Part shown: piece after piece, positions 34,936 through 47,195 of the stretch
Layout of the letters: every line of letters begins with the position of its first letter
How positions within the stretch are numbered: the stretch's first letter is position 1
Assembly (NCBI RefSeq): GCF_910592395.1
Contig: NC_088319.1
Coordinates: 558,001-622,000, forward strand
Source: Lineus longissimus
Taxonomy: Eukaryota; Nemertea; Pilidiophora; Heteronemertea; Lineidae
Direction: 5' to 3'
Length of the DNA: 64,000 nucleotides
Notes under the pieces: model-generated
The model's input: only the letters and a program-made list of their open reading frames with translations
What the model was told of the DNA's origin: nothing
Database searches by the model: none
Program-made: the position numbers and the translations under genes

Positions 34936-35515
34936 ACACCGGCAATGTTGGTACATTGTATTTTTATTCAGTGTTTATTTGCACTATTGGAAATTTTTTA
35001 ATTCAAGTTCATTTTTCAATCTTGAAATGACTGAATATGTCTTTTACGTGAACCATCTTACCATCGTGAACACGCTGGTAAAGTGCGTACAGGGTAGGTA
35101 CTCTTGGCAACTGCTCTTAGATGGCTGTGTTCATTGCTGATGCACGTATGTATCAATTACATTCGGTTCATGAACAATGTGAGACTTCAAATGAAAAACG
35201 GCCTTTGCCGTATTATTCGAGTCGTGGAGCATACTGCAGATAGTCTATAAGATCTGCTCGAACAACCGCTGTGCCTGTCATAAACAGCGTTGTATATAAA
35301 AAACATAAACGCCTCTTTGGTTAAAACCTGGAATTAATGCGAAAATATGATATTATCTTACAGTTCATTAAACGTTAAGATGAAAAGACCCAGAAATAGT
35401 CGGTTCAAAATATGTACAATCTGTTCAAATCATGAGCTTATCTTAACTTTTGTGTAGGCATTACATGTACCATAGGACTTTCTTTGAAAATATAAATTCA
35501 TGATATCTCTTTTGA

Positions 35516-35652
35516 TAGGGAGTTTTCGCAACGCCCCCGAAACGCCCACGTGAACGTCTATCCCATTGTTCAATTTCCTGATCATGATCAGCTGCTGAAC
35601 AATGTAATGGGCGTTCGCGTTTGGGTTTTGGGGGCTTTGCAAAAACTCCCTA
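35516..35652. mobile_element. TA-flanked hairpin MITE
   Basis: Ends TAGGGAGTTTTCGCAA and TTGCAAAAACTCCCTA, inverted with a TA duplication. The core 'gaacgtctatcccattgttc' pairs with 'gaacaatgtaatgggcgttc' around a TGATCATGATCA loop. Related to the hairpin at 19127. Confidence 0.8.
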
Positions 35653-38600
35653 ATAGTTTGCAAAGCAGGCACATTCTCAGTTCAGTAAAACCAGGTTTTA
35701 TATTAGTTTAGGCAATGCCATGTTCATTATTGATGAAATCGTGGCTTGGGTGTTCAAAACCACCTTAACAGAGTCTTTAAGTCTTAACTTGAAAATGAAG
35801 ATGGAATTAGAAAATTAGATAACGTTTCCAAGGTTACTATTGACGTAGCCGATGGGGATAACATGCATTTTGTACTTTTGAACAACAGGGCCATGTTTCA
35901 AACAAAGGCCAAGAATCCCGATAAGATGTTCATAAGAATGTTAATTTACAATATTCTAGCTAATTGTGTGCATGTCCATGTGCGATCGCCATAAGATTCT
36001 TGTAAGATTTTTTTCTAAAGATGCTCAGTCCTTTAACGAAGAAGCTTTATAATACAAAAATCATGTAAAAAACAATGATGCACATATAATAGGATTATAG
36101 CTGATGCAAAACAAATGCTTTTGTAGCAATGTTTCAGAAACACCATGTAGTGGCTAATGTGAATAACAATAAAAGAGGGGGCTGCTTCTCCCTACCTATT
36201 CCCGTTCTCATTATCCTCTCATTAAGGAACGGAATTTGTCATCAGTTATCCAATCCAATATTGAATAGAATAAAGCCACGTCGAGGTAGGTCATTGGTCT
36301 AATACAATTGATACATTTAGGCAGTTTGTACTCAGACCATCAATCCCACATTGACCATTTCCTTTCCTGTAAAACATTACTTCAGTTGGACTTATTCAAC
36401 GTGAAAGGTACATTGCTATTAGAATACGTAATCATCTTCTTGGACAACTTATTAAATACCTAAAAGTAATCGGTTAAAGGTGATAGACGTGGTGAGGCGG
36501 AAGCCAGGTTATAAGCCATGGGGAACAGCTTATCATTCCGATCTTGTTCTCTCTGTCCCCGAGTTCCTTTGTACCTGCGATCAATGCCTAAGAAGCAGGT
36601 TGATGTAAGGCAATATGAAAGTCTTGTTGGGTAATCCCCGCTTTTACCGTCCGCGTCTTTGCATTCATGTTTCATGTGAACTGATGAAACATATCAGATA
36701 GGCAATGCCATCATTTCATTTCAAATAGGTTTTCTAAGAGATGCTAATGTTGCTCCCCGACCATATGTCAGATTAGAATTTGAATGTTTGATACATGTAT
36801 GTTTTATCAAGAATTCATAAGGTCTTATTTCTCGGTTAGGTTACTGACAGACCCTGAAAAAGAGAAAACAAACTGTTATAACTGATGCGCGAACGGCCTT
36901 CATCTGCGCAGTGATGCTGTTTTGCGTCACGGATAAACCCGAATGCTTCCGACGGCGTTCCGGAAATACCCGAATGCTTCCAAGATGACGGTGAAGATGA
37001 CAAATAGCAAGTTTCATCACTTCTTCAGTTTTATGTTTGGTGTATCTCCGCCAAAACGAGAGAATGAATGAATTCATCAAACGATGAATATAAAAGAGTA
37101 TCTCAGACAGATTCAATAAAGCTCATTTTACTCTCTAATTAACGATTAGGCTGTGGCACCTACATTTTGTTCTGTCAGAGCAGGTGACAAACACCTGCCA
37201 CAGTTTAAAACTACAAACAGGAAATTCGATTTCGCTTCAGCCGAAGGTTGTAACCTGGTGGTTGTAATCTTTGTGTCAGAAAACTAATTAAAACCAGCAG
37301 ATCATGCTGTTTATCTTCGTCTCGGATTTCTGAGGCCAATACAGTTCCAAATTATGCTTATACTGTCTCCGATTGAAATTGTTTCAAAAGGTGCGACCTT
37401 TACATGGATAAAACATACATTACGCTATTTTGCCCTTTACCTCTCTCTCTCACTTATTAAAAGATTCAGGCCTAGCCCAATACACGGTTAATTGTCTTTA
37501 AACAATGCCCGCTCGTATCAAGGCCTAAGTTGCTATTGTTCTGCACAGTCTTATCAAAAGGTCATCATGTGATCAGAACAAATCTTGATAACATGGATCC
37601 CCACGAAACGATATTCCGGGTGGTCTCTTCCAGGAAGGGCGTGATCTTTCAAACCATCTCCTGGTTATGAGCATACCACTGGCCTCCCAGGAAAAGGACA
37701 TGAATTTTACATTTCTGGTGATTTTCCGTATCTTATCATCCTAAAAACCTAAACAATGATTTTGATAGCTCCGAACAAAACCTCAGTTCTTTCAATGTAG
37801 CTTCCACAAAGTGAAAGAAATCTGTATGTCCTTTGAGCTGTTTGATCTCGCGTTGCTTGGGAGGGCGAGATCAGGATTAGATGATCTTGCTTACCTCCCA
37901 ACTGACCAAATACCCAGATTACTGGAATACCACGCGAGAAACCCTAGTACGTAGTTTAGCTGTGCTTTGAAGCCAAATCGGCTACGACTCCTCATACCAT
38001 CCCATGCCAACTGCCACAGATTCATCTAACATTTCTCTAGGTAAATGTAGGTAAACGTATGTAATGTCCTACCCTTGGGTGAAACAAAATAGCACCAGTT
38101 CGTCTCAGGTTAACTGAGCATAAAGCAGGTGTACATTTGTAATGCGAAAGCACTGATGTGTTGGCTAACGTGTCTCTTTCGAACTGTAGGCGCGGATTAG
38201 TCATTCTATAGTGTTCTTCACGGATTAGGCACTTCGCGCTACCAGGCTTCGGGATTATCAATTTTTCTTCCGTTTGATGCTAGGTCTCGTTTGGTAACAA
38301 GATGATAAGTGTTGGATAAACAACGGGTTGGGCACAAATGCAAAAAGATTCACTCGAGGAGTGACGAAGCCTTAAAGATAAAAACAATGGCTAATACTAT
38401 TTTGCAACATTAGACTGTTAAAGAGAAAATGCCATTCACCAGAAAGTTACTATTACGAACTGTTTTATTTTCCTCTCTTATATTTCTACTCGGGACTTAC
38501 ACTTGATGCAAAGCAACTCGAAGGCCGAGAGTCGCCCGCAGTCGCCCCAGTGTTTCCTTAATGTCGCCCACAATCGCCCAAACCGTATATTGACAAAAGG

Positions 38601-40263
38601 TGTTTTGTGGGTTAGACTATCTATGAGGGGAGGAAACGGCCGCCCACATGGGAATGTTGGACAAAAACTTGTCTAGCTAATTCGAGGAAATGTCAAAATT
38701 TTCACTAGTCATGTAACAATAAAATCGCTGTTTTTTCTACAGGATATCATGATGAGAAATGCCCGGCTGTTTTAGCGGAGTTTATGACAATGATTCTCCC
38801 ATTTTACCCCAGTGGATTTCCTGAGAGAAGAAGCGTGTCACCCTCATATTGCATGCGATTGATGATATATTTCAGAAGGTGGGTTGGGCTATGGTCTGGG
38901 GAACGGAAGGTCACATGGGAGTGTTGGGCCAGTATAGGTATGAACTTCCCACAAACAACTCGTGTAACTTTGAGAGAACTCTATTTGCATTACATCTATC
39001 GCCCACAGAAGTGCAACACAAACTAAACTTACACACGTTATAACAATACACAAGGCAAACAAGTGAAGTTGTATATTCATTAACTAATTACACTCAATCC
39101 CTTGGTGACAGCTTATTATAACCACGTAAGTATGGAGAGCTTTGGTGTACTTGGTATACAGACGCATGCATGAACCACTGGCGTTGAACAAAAGGTAGTG
39201 TGGATTATAACGTAACGTAATGCATGGGTCAGTTCCAGTCTGGAAGGCAAGATGAACACATGCTTTGTGTGGTCGCTCCTACACATGGTATACATGCTTC
39301 CCGAAATTGGTGGCGTGCATTGGAACTAACTTTGTCATTAAAGGCATTCAGGTGTGTTGTTCAACCATGACTATCTCCTTTGGCCCTCCACCATAAGGCC
39401 AAGTTTCCCCTTATGACATCACTATTTCGGACACTCAGCGCCCCATTTCTGGAAAGGTGTATATGCCCCCATGCATGGACGTGAATTTTTCGAGTGAATC
39501 TTAGTGATATACTGAACATCACACGTTTTGATGAATCCTGGGCGCTTGTGTGACAGTCTTCTTACTGGATATGATGGCTGCAGTTACCGATTCTCGTCGA
39601 CCTGCGATGATCACTGCAAACAAGCGATTCTTCACGCCTGCAATCATGATTGTGTGTAGGGTGATCAATATTAACGCTTCCTCTGGTATCCATGTACAGT
39701 GACACTATAAGTCTTTAAACTGCTTTCAAAAACAAGGGAATGGTTTGCCAACAAACTTACAAATCAATTCATGTAATAAAACATATTTCGTTTGAGATAT
39801 TTTTGTAAATAGTCCATTTACTGTGGTTTATTGCTTCATTACTGTGCAATATTAGAAAGATTTTATCCATTATTTCAACGTCAGCAAATGTCTGATCCAA
39901 TTTCCCCATCTACGATTTTTCATTTGAGAGAAAACGATTGGGATACTTGAAATGTTATTACTATAATTCCTTATTCTAACGAAATGCGTCATAACCCTTG
40001 TCTACTATGCTCTGGATTAGGAAAGACAATTATTTGTTATGGACGGTTGGATCGTAGGCCTACCAGAACCAATTGCGGTTTATATATTTTTTCTTCTTCT
40101 TCTATTCCTTCTATATTCCTTTTCTTGGATGCGGTCATCATTATATTGGTCATCATGCCAATCCGTTTTTCTTAGGCCTAGTGACTCCGTTTTCGACCAG
40201 AGGTAGAGTCCGACGCAAGCTACTCATGCTTCTCACTTGGTGCGGTCTTATGCTTGTCCTATA

Positions 40264-41278
40264 CTAAGTAATACTCGTCCGCCATCTCTCATACTTGTAC
40301 TATAGTGGAGCCTGTGCCGTTAGCCAACCCAAAGTACCGTGCATAATGCTGCAAAGTGTATACTTGGCTTGGGTCAGTGGCCAGATCTCTCATCTCATTC
40401 ATGCCTCGCCATAGTCTTAGTTTTTGTCAATATAACGTAGCTTGTTTTAACAGCGTATTGATACATTGTAGTTTTAACAGCGTATTGAGGCTAGCTTTAC
40501 CAATAAAACTACTGTAACAGTTATAATGATCTGCCTCCAGGAAGTACAACATCAATGGAACAGAGTCATTAAAGTCGTTTACAAGATCACAGGAGATTTC
40601 ATTATAAAAAGTAAAAGTAAAAGCAACCTCGGTTTGAGTCTCATTCGAAGGTTTTCCCGTCTCTAAGTTCAGTTCCAGCAGATGCACTTGTAGCAGAGGA
40701 AAAACATCGAGGTCCAACCGGGGATTGAACCCGGGACCTCTCGCACATAAGGCCATCACTCTACCGACTGAGCTAAAGGGAATTTCCCTCTAGCCTGGGC
40801 TAGTAGGAATGATGCCACCACTACACACTACACAGCCCTTCGCTTACACCAACACCGTGCAGTCAAACTAATTGGTGTGCTCACGACATCTCAATGGAAA
40901 ACAACACGACACTAAATACTTCTCAATAGGATACGAACTTTTTATAATGAAATCTCCTGTGATCTTGTAAACGACTTTAATGACTCTGTTCCATTGATGT
41001 TATGCTTCCTGGAGGCAGATCATCTTAACTGTTACACTAGTTTTATTGGTAAAGCTAGCCTCAATACGCTGTTAAAACTATCAATACGCTGTTAAAACAA
41101 GCTACGTTATATTGACAAAAACTGAGACTATGGCGAGGCATGAATGAGATGAGAGATCTGGCCACTGACCCAAGCCAAGGATACACTTTGCAACAGTATG
41201 CACGGTACTTTAGGTTGGCTAACGGCACAGGCTCCACTATAGTACAAGTATGAGAGATGTCGGACGAGTATTACTTAG
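40264..41278. mobile_element. 1-kb foldback transposon with 340-bp inverted arms and TA duplication
   Basis: The left arm (40264-40611) and right arm (40937-41278) are reverse complements with only scattered indels and substitutions. They begin and end CTAAGTAATACTCGTCC / GGACGAGTATTACTTAG and are flanked by TA on both sides. Arm landmarks such as 'tgttttaacagcgtattga' (twice in each arm) and 'ggccagatctctcatctc' are mirrored. The 325-bp loop carries a tRNA-like SINE on the minus strand. No transposase frame is present. Confidence 0.92.
40710..40785 (-). mobile_element. tRNA-like SINE head inside the foldback loop
   Basis: On the minus strand an A box TAGCTCAGTCGGTAGAGTG is followed by a B box GGTTCAATCCC at exact tRNA spacing, with a T arm CCGGG-TTCAATC-CCCGG. 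The acceptor stem does not pair, so this is a young tRNA-derived SINE head rather than a working tRNA gene. Confidence 0.7.
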
Positions 41279-43643
41279 TACTAGCATTGTACCCGTGGCG
41301 CAGGCAGGTTCAAATGGGCTATACCTTGAATAGATTGAATTGCAATGAAAATATAATGCAATATCAAAGGAGCAATATCGAAGAGACAAATTAAACCAAC
41401 CATTTGTCCACAGACTCGGACCCTGTGGCGTGCTGTATGCGTGCATATAAAAGTATATCAATTGGTCCGAATGAGATGATGAGGCAATGTGAATATACCT
41501 CGTTCCTTAGTCAGCAATATGCCCCTTTTTATACGGAGATGAAGGAGAACCCAGATAGGCCTTCACATGTCGGCCTCCAAATGGCTCGGACCAATTGCAC
41601 TATCACTACTAAAACTTTAAAATGCGTGCTCCTCCTACATGTAGCATGATCTCGGGCAAGGCACTTAGTCGACAGGCAAGCTAGAAGTTCAGCACCGTGA
41701 GCAGCTCCTTGATAAGGCCATGCCAAGTTCAGAGTGCCTCTTCAGATACATCAAGTTTTGAAAGCTGTGGTGAGCACATAAACATACCATTGTAATCTTT
41801 AATTTGAAAATCCCTTCATAATCAAGGGCTAGCTCTGGCTAATACAGTACCAATATACGATAGACCATCAATTTGACCCCAGCTCCTTACTGCGGGAAAA
41901 CCCAAGTCCAGCAACCAAAAGTATCCAAATACATTTTTGTTTACATTTGAACTGCACACATGCGTTTGTTTACAATTTCTTTCCCGCGAAATCTCGAAGA
42001 TCAGGTGACCTACAATCGTGGATTGAAAATAACATTAACCTTGGTTCAGCAGGTCAACACGTGTACAGGCTGTTCCAATCATCCCCCTACAGCCAGCCGT
42101 TCAACAGGTAGTGTTAGTCACCCCACAGGGAGTGCAGGTGATTCATTAATCCCCTGCATAACTGAACAGCAATGGCTTGGCTTCCGTGAGTGATAAGGAG
42201 AATTGACCGTGTCCGATTAAAAATCCCTCATTACTGCTCCGCTGAAGTAAATTTCCGAAAATAAACATGACGTTGCATCAGGATAACATATCACCTGCAA
42301 ACGTGCAAAATTTCGAGACGAAACACGACCCCCAAATGGCACTTTAGCGAGCCGCCTTATAGTATTATGATATAGATATGCCTACGTACAAAAGAAGATG
42401 TATTGGCTAAATTATTTGCTTGCAGATCGACGACCTCAGCTGCACCAGGGCTGGTTAGTTTCGTGGTTGAAATTATTGGCTATTCGCAAGCTCTCTTCGC
42501 GAAGATTCTGAGGCAGAGGTGATGTGAGCGGCACAGCGTTGTGTGTGGAGATTGTCAGTAATCAAAACGACTAGTCAGTTCACTTGATTTGAATTGATTG
42601 GGGATTGCCTCAGTTTCATCACGATCGTCCACATGGGTTCTTCACGACCGACGATTTCATCGTCAGCACATAAAAGTCCATAAAAACACGATGCGCTGTT
42701 TTGGCGATCAGGGATGATTGAAATACATGTAATTTACATCAAACTATTTTTGTCACGCTTGTTGGAGGACCAACATCGACAGAATCTGGCCCACAGCCTG
42801 CGTATCAATTCTTGCAGTCGGATAATGACGCCAGGTGCTATCAATAAGAAGTCAAGAAGATGAGAGAAATCTGATGAGAAACTCTACGCCAGAGTTCACA
42901 GCGAAATTTGAAATCTTACTTTTTTTCACCATTTACGTGTGATGCTTAACAACAGTTATGTCGACGTTTTTCTTTGTCAAGCGACTTATAACTTTCCCAA
43001 AGATGTTTTCCATATTCAGTATTATACGCGCAATGTCATAATGTTAGCGAACAGTATTTGATTTGCTCTAAACTATTACCCTTCCAGTCGAGTAAAGTGT
43101 ATTTAGATCTGGCCAAAGGAACTTGGCTGACCTCTCGTCACTAAACTGAATGTGATCACAAATAGTAATGTTACAGTGGAATGTTTAAGCCCTATTGATC
43201 ACACTGAAAGACGTTTCGAGGGATCGTTGGTATCAAGATCGGCCTTGATTCCCCTTTGATAAGACTGTAAAACTATGGGGATTTAGGCCAATGTCCGAGT
43301 GGGCTTTGTTCAAAGGCAATAGACCGTGTATTTGGCTAGGTCTTTAATCTTTTAACTGTGAGGTAAGGGGCAAATAAAGCCATGCGTGGTATAGAATCCG
43401 GAACCTAGTGTTAGATTAGATGCTATAGTTTTGCTGCCACATGTAGAGGCTTCGTTGTAAGATGTCTTTCTGAACCAAGCATACTTCCTGGCCGCGCCGG
43501 GGGTCATGATGTGTCTTAGACACATATTCTTCTGTTTAGTCATATTTTACACCGTGTTTGCCCTTCTCCAATATAAACAATGACGACACGTAGAGAACAA
43601 CGGATTTCGCTTTCAAAATATTTAATTTAATTTCGAAATATTG

Positions 43644-43823
43644 CCGGTGTAATGTTTTTGAGTGTTTCTGTTTTTGAGTGTTTCCCCTCATTGTTTGGGA
43701 ACGCTCAAAAATAGATTGACAAGTTTTTCTGTGTATCCCCCCTATTGAAAAGTCGTGGTCTCTCTAGCTGCCTATTGTTTGGAAACACTGACACATGGGA
43801 AACAACCACAGATGTTACACCGG
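43644..43823 (+). mobile_element. CCGGTGTAA MITE, copy 4
   Basis: 180 bp. It is nearly identical to the reverse complement of the copy at 16873-17052, with CCGGTGTAATG and TGTTACACCGG termini. Confidence 0.88.
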
Positions 43824-44223
43824 TTTCAACTGCAGCAGACAACGATGAGAATGCTTGAATTTTCTTTTTTAGCGTCTACGATGATAACAATAGGAAAGGC
43901 AGATTCTGCATTGTTAGTGCCTCCGGGTAAAAACTACATTGTGTTGTTCTTAATGTGAGAAACAATAGATATTACACCAGGGCGCATTCTACACGACAGC
44001 AAACAGCAGGACATGAGAGAGTAAAGTACATTTCAACGAAAATGAACACAATACATGTACTTTCGGCGTATTCTGGACAATAATGCGTCGACGGCATTTC
44101 CGAAGATCCGGTCCATTTCTAACGGCGGTGAATAAAAAGACAGAGAGACAATTCAATAGGACTCAGTCGTATCTTGGGAAGCCAGGCGCTGTTGGAAAAA
44201 TGTCATAGTGTTTTCTGTATCAG

Positions 44224-44371
44224 AGCCTGGTTTTTCAAAACAGGTTCTTGTCACTAAAGTTGCCGTTAACTTAACTTAGTGTTATATCCTTCAGTTAAGC
44301 CCATTCGACTTAATTAAGTAGTAAGTTAACGCCAGCATTAGTGACACAATTTGCTTGTAACAACCAGGCCC
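44224..44371. mobile_element. GTTGTTC-type MITE relative
   Basis: 'gcctggtttttcaaaacagg' at the left and 'cttgtaacaaccaggc' at the right are inverted. The 'cttgtcactaa..ttgccgttaacttaacttagtgtta' interior matches the element at 20759-20976 minus its 40-bp triplication. Confidence 0.65.
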
Positions 44372-44691
44372 AGTTTTTTTGTGAGTGGCGGGTGATGGCA
44401 TCTTTTGGCCAATCCCCATAAGGTCAGCTGAGGCTTGAAGGCATGTTTTTAACGATTTGGAACATATCTGGGTCCTCTTTCTTGTGACAGCAGCCTGGGG
44501 CCATGTGATTAGTCATCCCTTAAATGTCAATGGTAACTTGGAGACAAAGTTACGAACTGTTTTGAGATGAAACTTCTTGGTATAAACTGTATCAGGAAAT
44601 AAAAAAATCCACACTGGACACGATTCCTATTATGATATCAAGGACAGAAGCACATTCCAACGAATCGCCAAATCGAAGTTTCCCCGGGCAT

Positions 44692-44697
44692 TTTATT
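44692..44697 (-). terminator. Poly(A) signal for the unknown minus-strand gene
   Basis: AATAAA on the minus strand, 131 bases after the stop codon at 44828-44830. This supports the end of that gene model. Confidence 0.5.
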
Positions 44698-44827
44698 TGC
44701 GAATTTTCAAAATGCAAATAAATACATGCAATTACTACTTCGAGGATTAACCTTTGAGGGGTCAAACATCCTGTCACACTGACCGCATCGCAACCTCATA
44801 TACCGTAAGTTGATGTTCCCAATGAAG

Positions 44828-45698
44828 TTAAATCAACCTGAACGTAAAATGGTCATTTGGCGGGCCCCGTTTTCCTCTTATAATTATCCCATAGCGGTGA
44901 AATTTCTCATATACAAAGCCACGTTTTATGAAGTCTGCGGTGAGGTAGTGTCCCTTGACATTCCTGTTCTGCAGTGAGTTTCGCATGCCACTTTTGTAAA
45001 CTCGTATCCAGTGATACTTGTGGTGAAAGTTATCGGTTGTTCTGTTGAGAGGCAGTATCTCGTAAGTCGTTGGTGGAACTGCAACGCTAGCTTCTACGCG
45101 TCCGTTGACTGTACCTTTTCTATGGTCAGGGTAACTGCGAACTTGTCTGTTAAGGGTTGGAAAAATAGTAAAACCAGATGACTCTTTCTTAAAGCAGGTA
45201 CAAATGGAACTTTAGGTTGTATTGAAGTTGAGTTAGAGTTAATGTTAAAGTCAAGGTAATATTGAAGTTAAAGTCAAGTTAAAATCAAAGTCAAAGTCAA
45301 GTTACAATTAAATTTAAAGTCAAGTAAAAGTTTGAAAATTGTAAACACTCACTGCCATTTCTCCTTTGGACCACAATGTACATAGAGTGTGTAAATACGC
45401 GTGTACGCGTAAGACCGATGATGGCGTTTTGGCGAATGCCGCGAAACCACTGTCTTCCCTTTAACGCGAATCTTAACTAATTCACTGGACTTTGGGGAAA
45501 CTGTAAGAGCGTAATATGACGGACTCAATTTCCTTCTTTTGTAGGATCTGATGTAAGTACATTTAACAATTTTAACCGGTAATCTACACCTTGGTTTCCT
45601 TTGCCAGTATGTAGGTTTTGTATCCAGTTTTTTTAATTTATTCGTTTTCCCAGGGCAATCTTGAAGAAGGTAGAGGTTGTATAGACCATCACGTATGC
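44828..45698 (-). CDS. Unrecognised basic, probably secreted protein, last two exons
   Basis: Exon 45698-45353 (acceptor TCTTTCTTAG, donor GCA|GTGAGT) joins exon 45146-44828 (acceptor CCCTTAACAG) in phase, giving about 221 contiguous residues. Two independent open frames plus matching splice phase make coding status likely. The product is rich in Lys/Arg and aromatic residues: RDGLYNLYLLQDCPGK near the start, YTRIYTLYVHCGPKEKW at the junction, then a second-exon block with YHWIRVYKSGMRN and GHYLTADFIKRGFVYEKF. It ends RLI and stop. The many short alternating hydrophobic strands suggest a beta-rich extracellular fold, perhaps trefoil-like, but no family motif is recognisable. The first exon enters in phase 1, so at least one upstream exon is expected. 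Alternatively, translation could start at an in-frame Met about 40 bp upstream (MLMHCTALLSFLG, weak signal-like). The intron holds an AAGTCAAGTT-rich tract. Confidence 0.6.
45215..45330. repeat. Low-complexity AAGTCAAGTT-rich tract
   Basis: Irregular repetition of 'gttaaagtcaa' and 'gttaaaatcaa' in the intron of the unknown gene above. Degenerate unit of 6-12 bp. Confidence 0.7.
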
Positions 45699-46787
45699 CT
45701 AAGAAAGACAAGAGGGCAGTACAGTGCATTAACATTACTTGATGGGGCAGAAAGGCCCAGGTAATCAGCGTAATCAATGATGTTTTCCTCTTCCAATGAT
45801 GCCTCTTGTCACTAGAGGGCCTTTTGCACGGCACCAAACTGATCTAGATCAATCCGGATCGGTCTGGATTGGTTTGCACTGTTAACGCGCGTCATTAGGA
45901 TCTGGTCTTGTCTGGTTCAATCTAGTTTAAAAAGTGGGCCATCTCTAGTTTTTATCCACTTTTTTGTATAAAACGTGACACCCATTTCAGAGATGACGTC
46001 ACTGATGACGTCGTGAGCTATTTGATCTGGTCTGGTCACTATAACCAAATGATGCAGTTACATGTATATAACCTGTTGCTATTCTTTAAGCGTAAATTAT
46101 AAATACCCCATATTATAGCTTAATCGGCTGATCAATTCATACGAGGTTTTTATCATTTACACTTGAGACGTGACCACGAAAGGACCGAGTCCAAAAGAGC
46201 TGGGAACCACCACGATTTCCGTCGCGGTGGCCCAATTCTCAATGCAAAAACAGCAAGCACGGGAAGCCAACCCTCACGGTTTTTAATAAAAGCAGGCCCT
46301 AAGTCTGTATGAACCGGTGAGTGACATTCCCAGTAAAAAAGCTGCCGTAGTATGATTGCATGTGTATGATAACATCCTGTGAATATACATTTACCAAATT
46401 GTGATTTAAATCAAGTCGAATGCATCAAAAGCATGGCCGCGGTCAAGGTCGTTGCATGGAACCTCAGAACAGGTATCTTTGTCCCTTGGGATTATGTGCT
46501 CTATGTTCAGCTTCAAACCTCCTGGAGACAAGGATACAACGGCTAAAATGCAATCGGTCCTTTTGATGAGAAGTTGAGGTGGTTCATTTCGCTCATGTTA
46601 CAAAACACGACTAACTTTGGTTCGCAATAAATCTACCATATTTTGCAAAACTGCAAACAGGTGTTTTTGTAGTTTGCCAAAAATAAATAATTGTGAATGA
46701 CCTGATATTATTCAAATCGTGTCCATTGGCTACCTTGGCTAACTAAACTGCGTTTTTCAATAAATATGGAGACGTAATACCGATAAA

Positions 46788-47195
46788 GTGTTTTTCAGAT
46801 AGATGTGGTAAAAGGTACTTGAGGCACCTTCCCCATAGAGCTATACCCTATACTATACTATACGCGAACAATAGTTTCATGGTCATGCACCCTTTGTGAA
46901 GCCATTGTTCGCGTATAGTGTAGTATACCGTATACCTCTATGGGGAAGGTGCCTTATCAGCTGACCTCTTTTCACTAAACTGTAATAATGTGATCACAAA
47001 TAGTAATGTCACACTGATTTGGGCAGACGGTGTCATAGTTGACCAGCTTTACTTGACACCGTGAAAGAACATTGGTTAGGCCTACCCTAAGGATAATCTA
47101 GTGTTGTGCAACACCACTATCTTTTGGTAAATGTGATCTGGTCACATTCATGAGTTCAATGAAGTACCTTTGGCCAGAACGATATGAAAAACACT
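46788..47195 (+). mobile_element. 270-bp MITE interrupted by another MITE
   Basis: The ends 'gtgtttttcagatagatgtgg' and 'ctttggccagaacgatatgaaaaacac' and the body match the family. The left 'aaaggtacttg' is separated from the expected 'gctgacctctt' by the inserted element at 46822-46954. Confidence 0.85.
46822..46954. mobile_element. Nested 133-bp hairpin MITE
   Basis: Ends AGGCACCTTCCCCATAGAG and CTCTATGGGGAAGGTGCCT are perfect inverted repeats. The palindrome continues through 'tatactatacgcgaacaat' / 'attgttcgcgtatagtgta'. The insertion is younger than its host element. Confidence 0.9.

Larger units (their letters stand above)
33628..44827. other. Gene-poor region with interspersed repeats
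   Basis: No firm gene. It holds inverted 270-bp MITE copy 2 (34671-34935), the hairpin at 35516-35652, a 190-bp family copy (37430-37612) and the large foldback element at 40264-41278. CCGGTGTAA MITE copy 4 (43644), partial elements near 43100-43376 and the GTTGTTC-type element at 44224 are also here. At 38759-38938 the plus strand reads as protein-like sequence interrupted by one in-frame TGA (38822-38824) and ends at a donor-like AG|GTATGA. It may be a decayed exon, but I do not recognise it. Confidence 0.45.

Noticed and set aside
40710-40785. Possible functional tRNA gene
   Set aside because: A and B boxes and the T arm are good, but acceptor ends do not pair and it lies in a transposon loop, so a SINE head is more likely.
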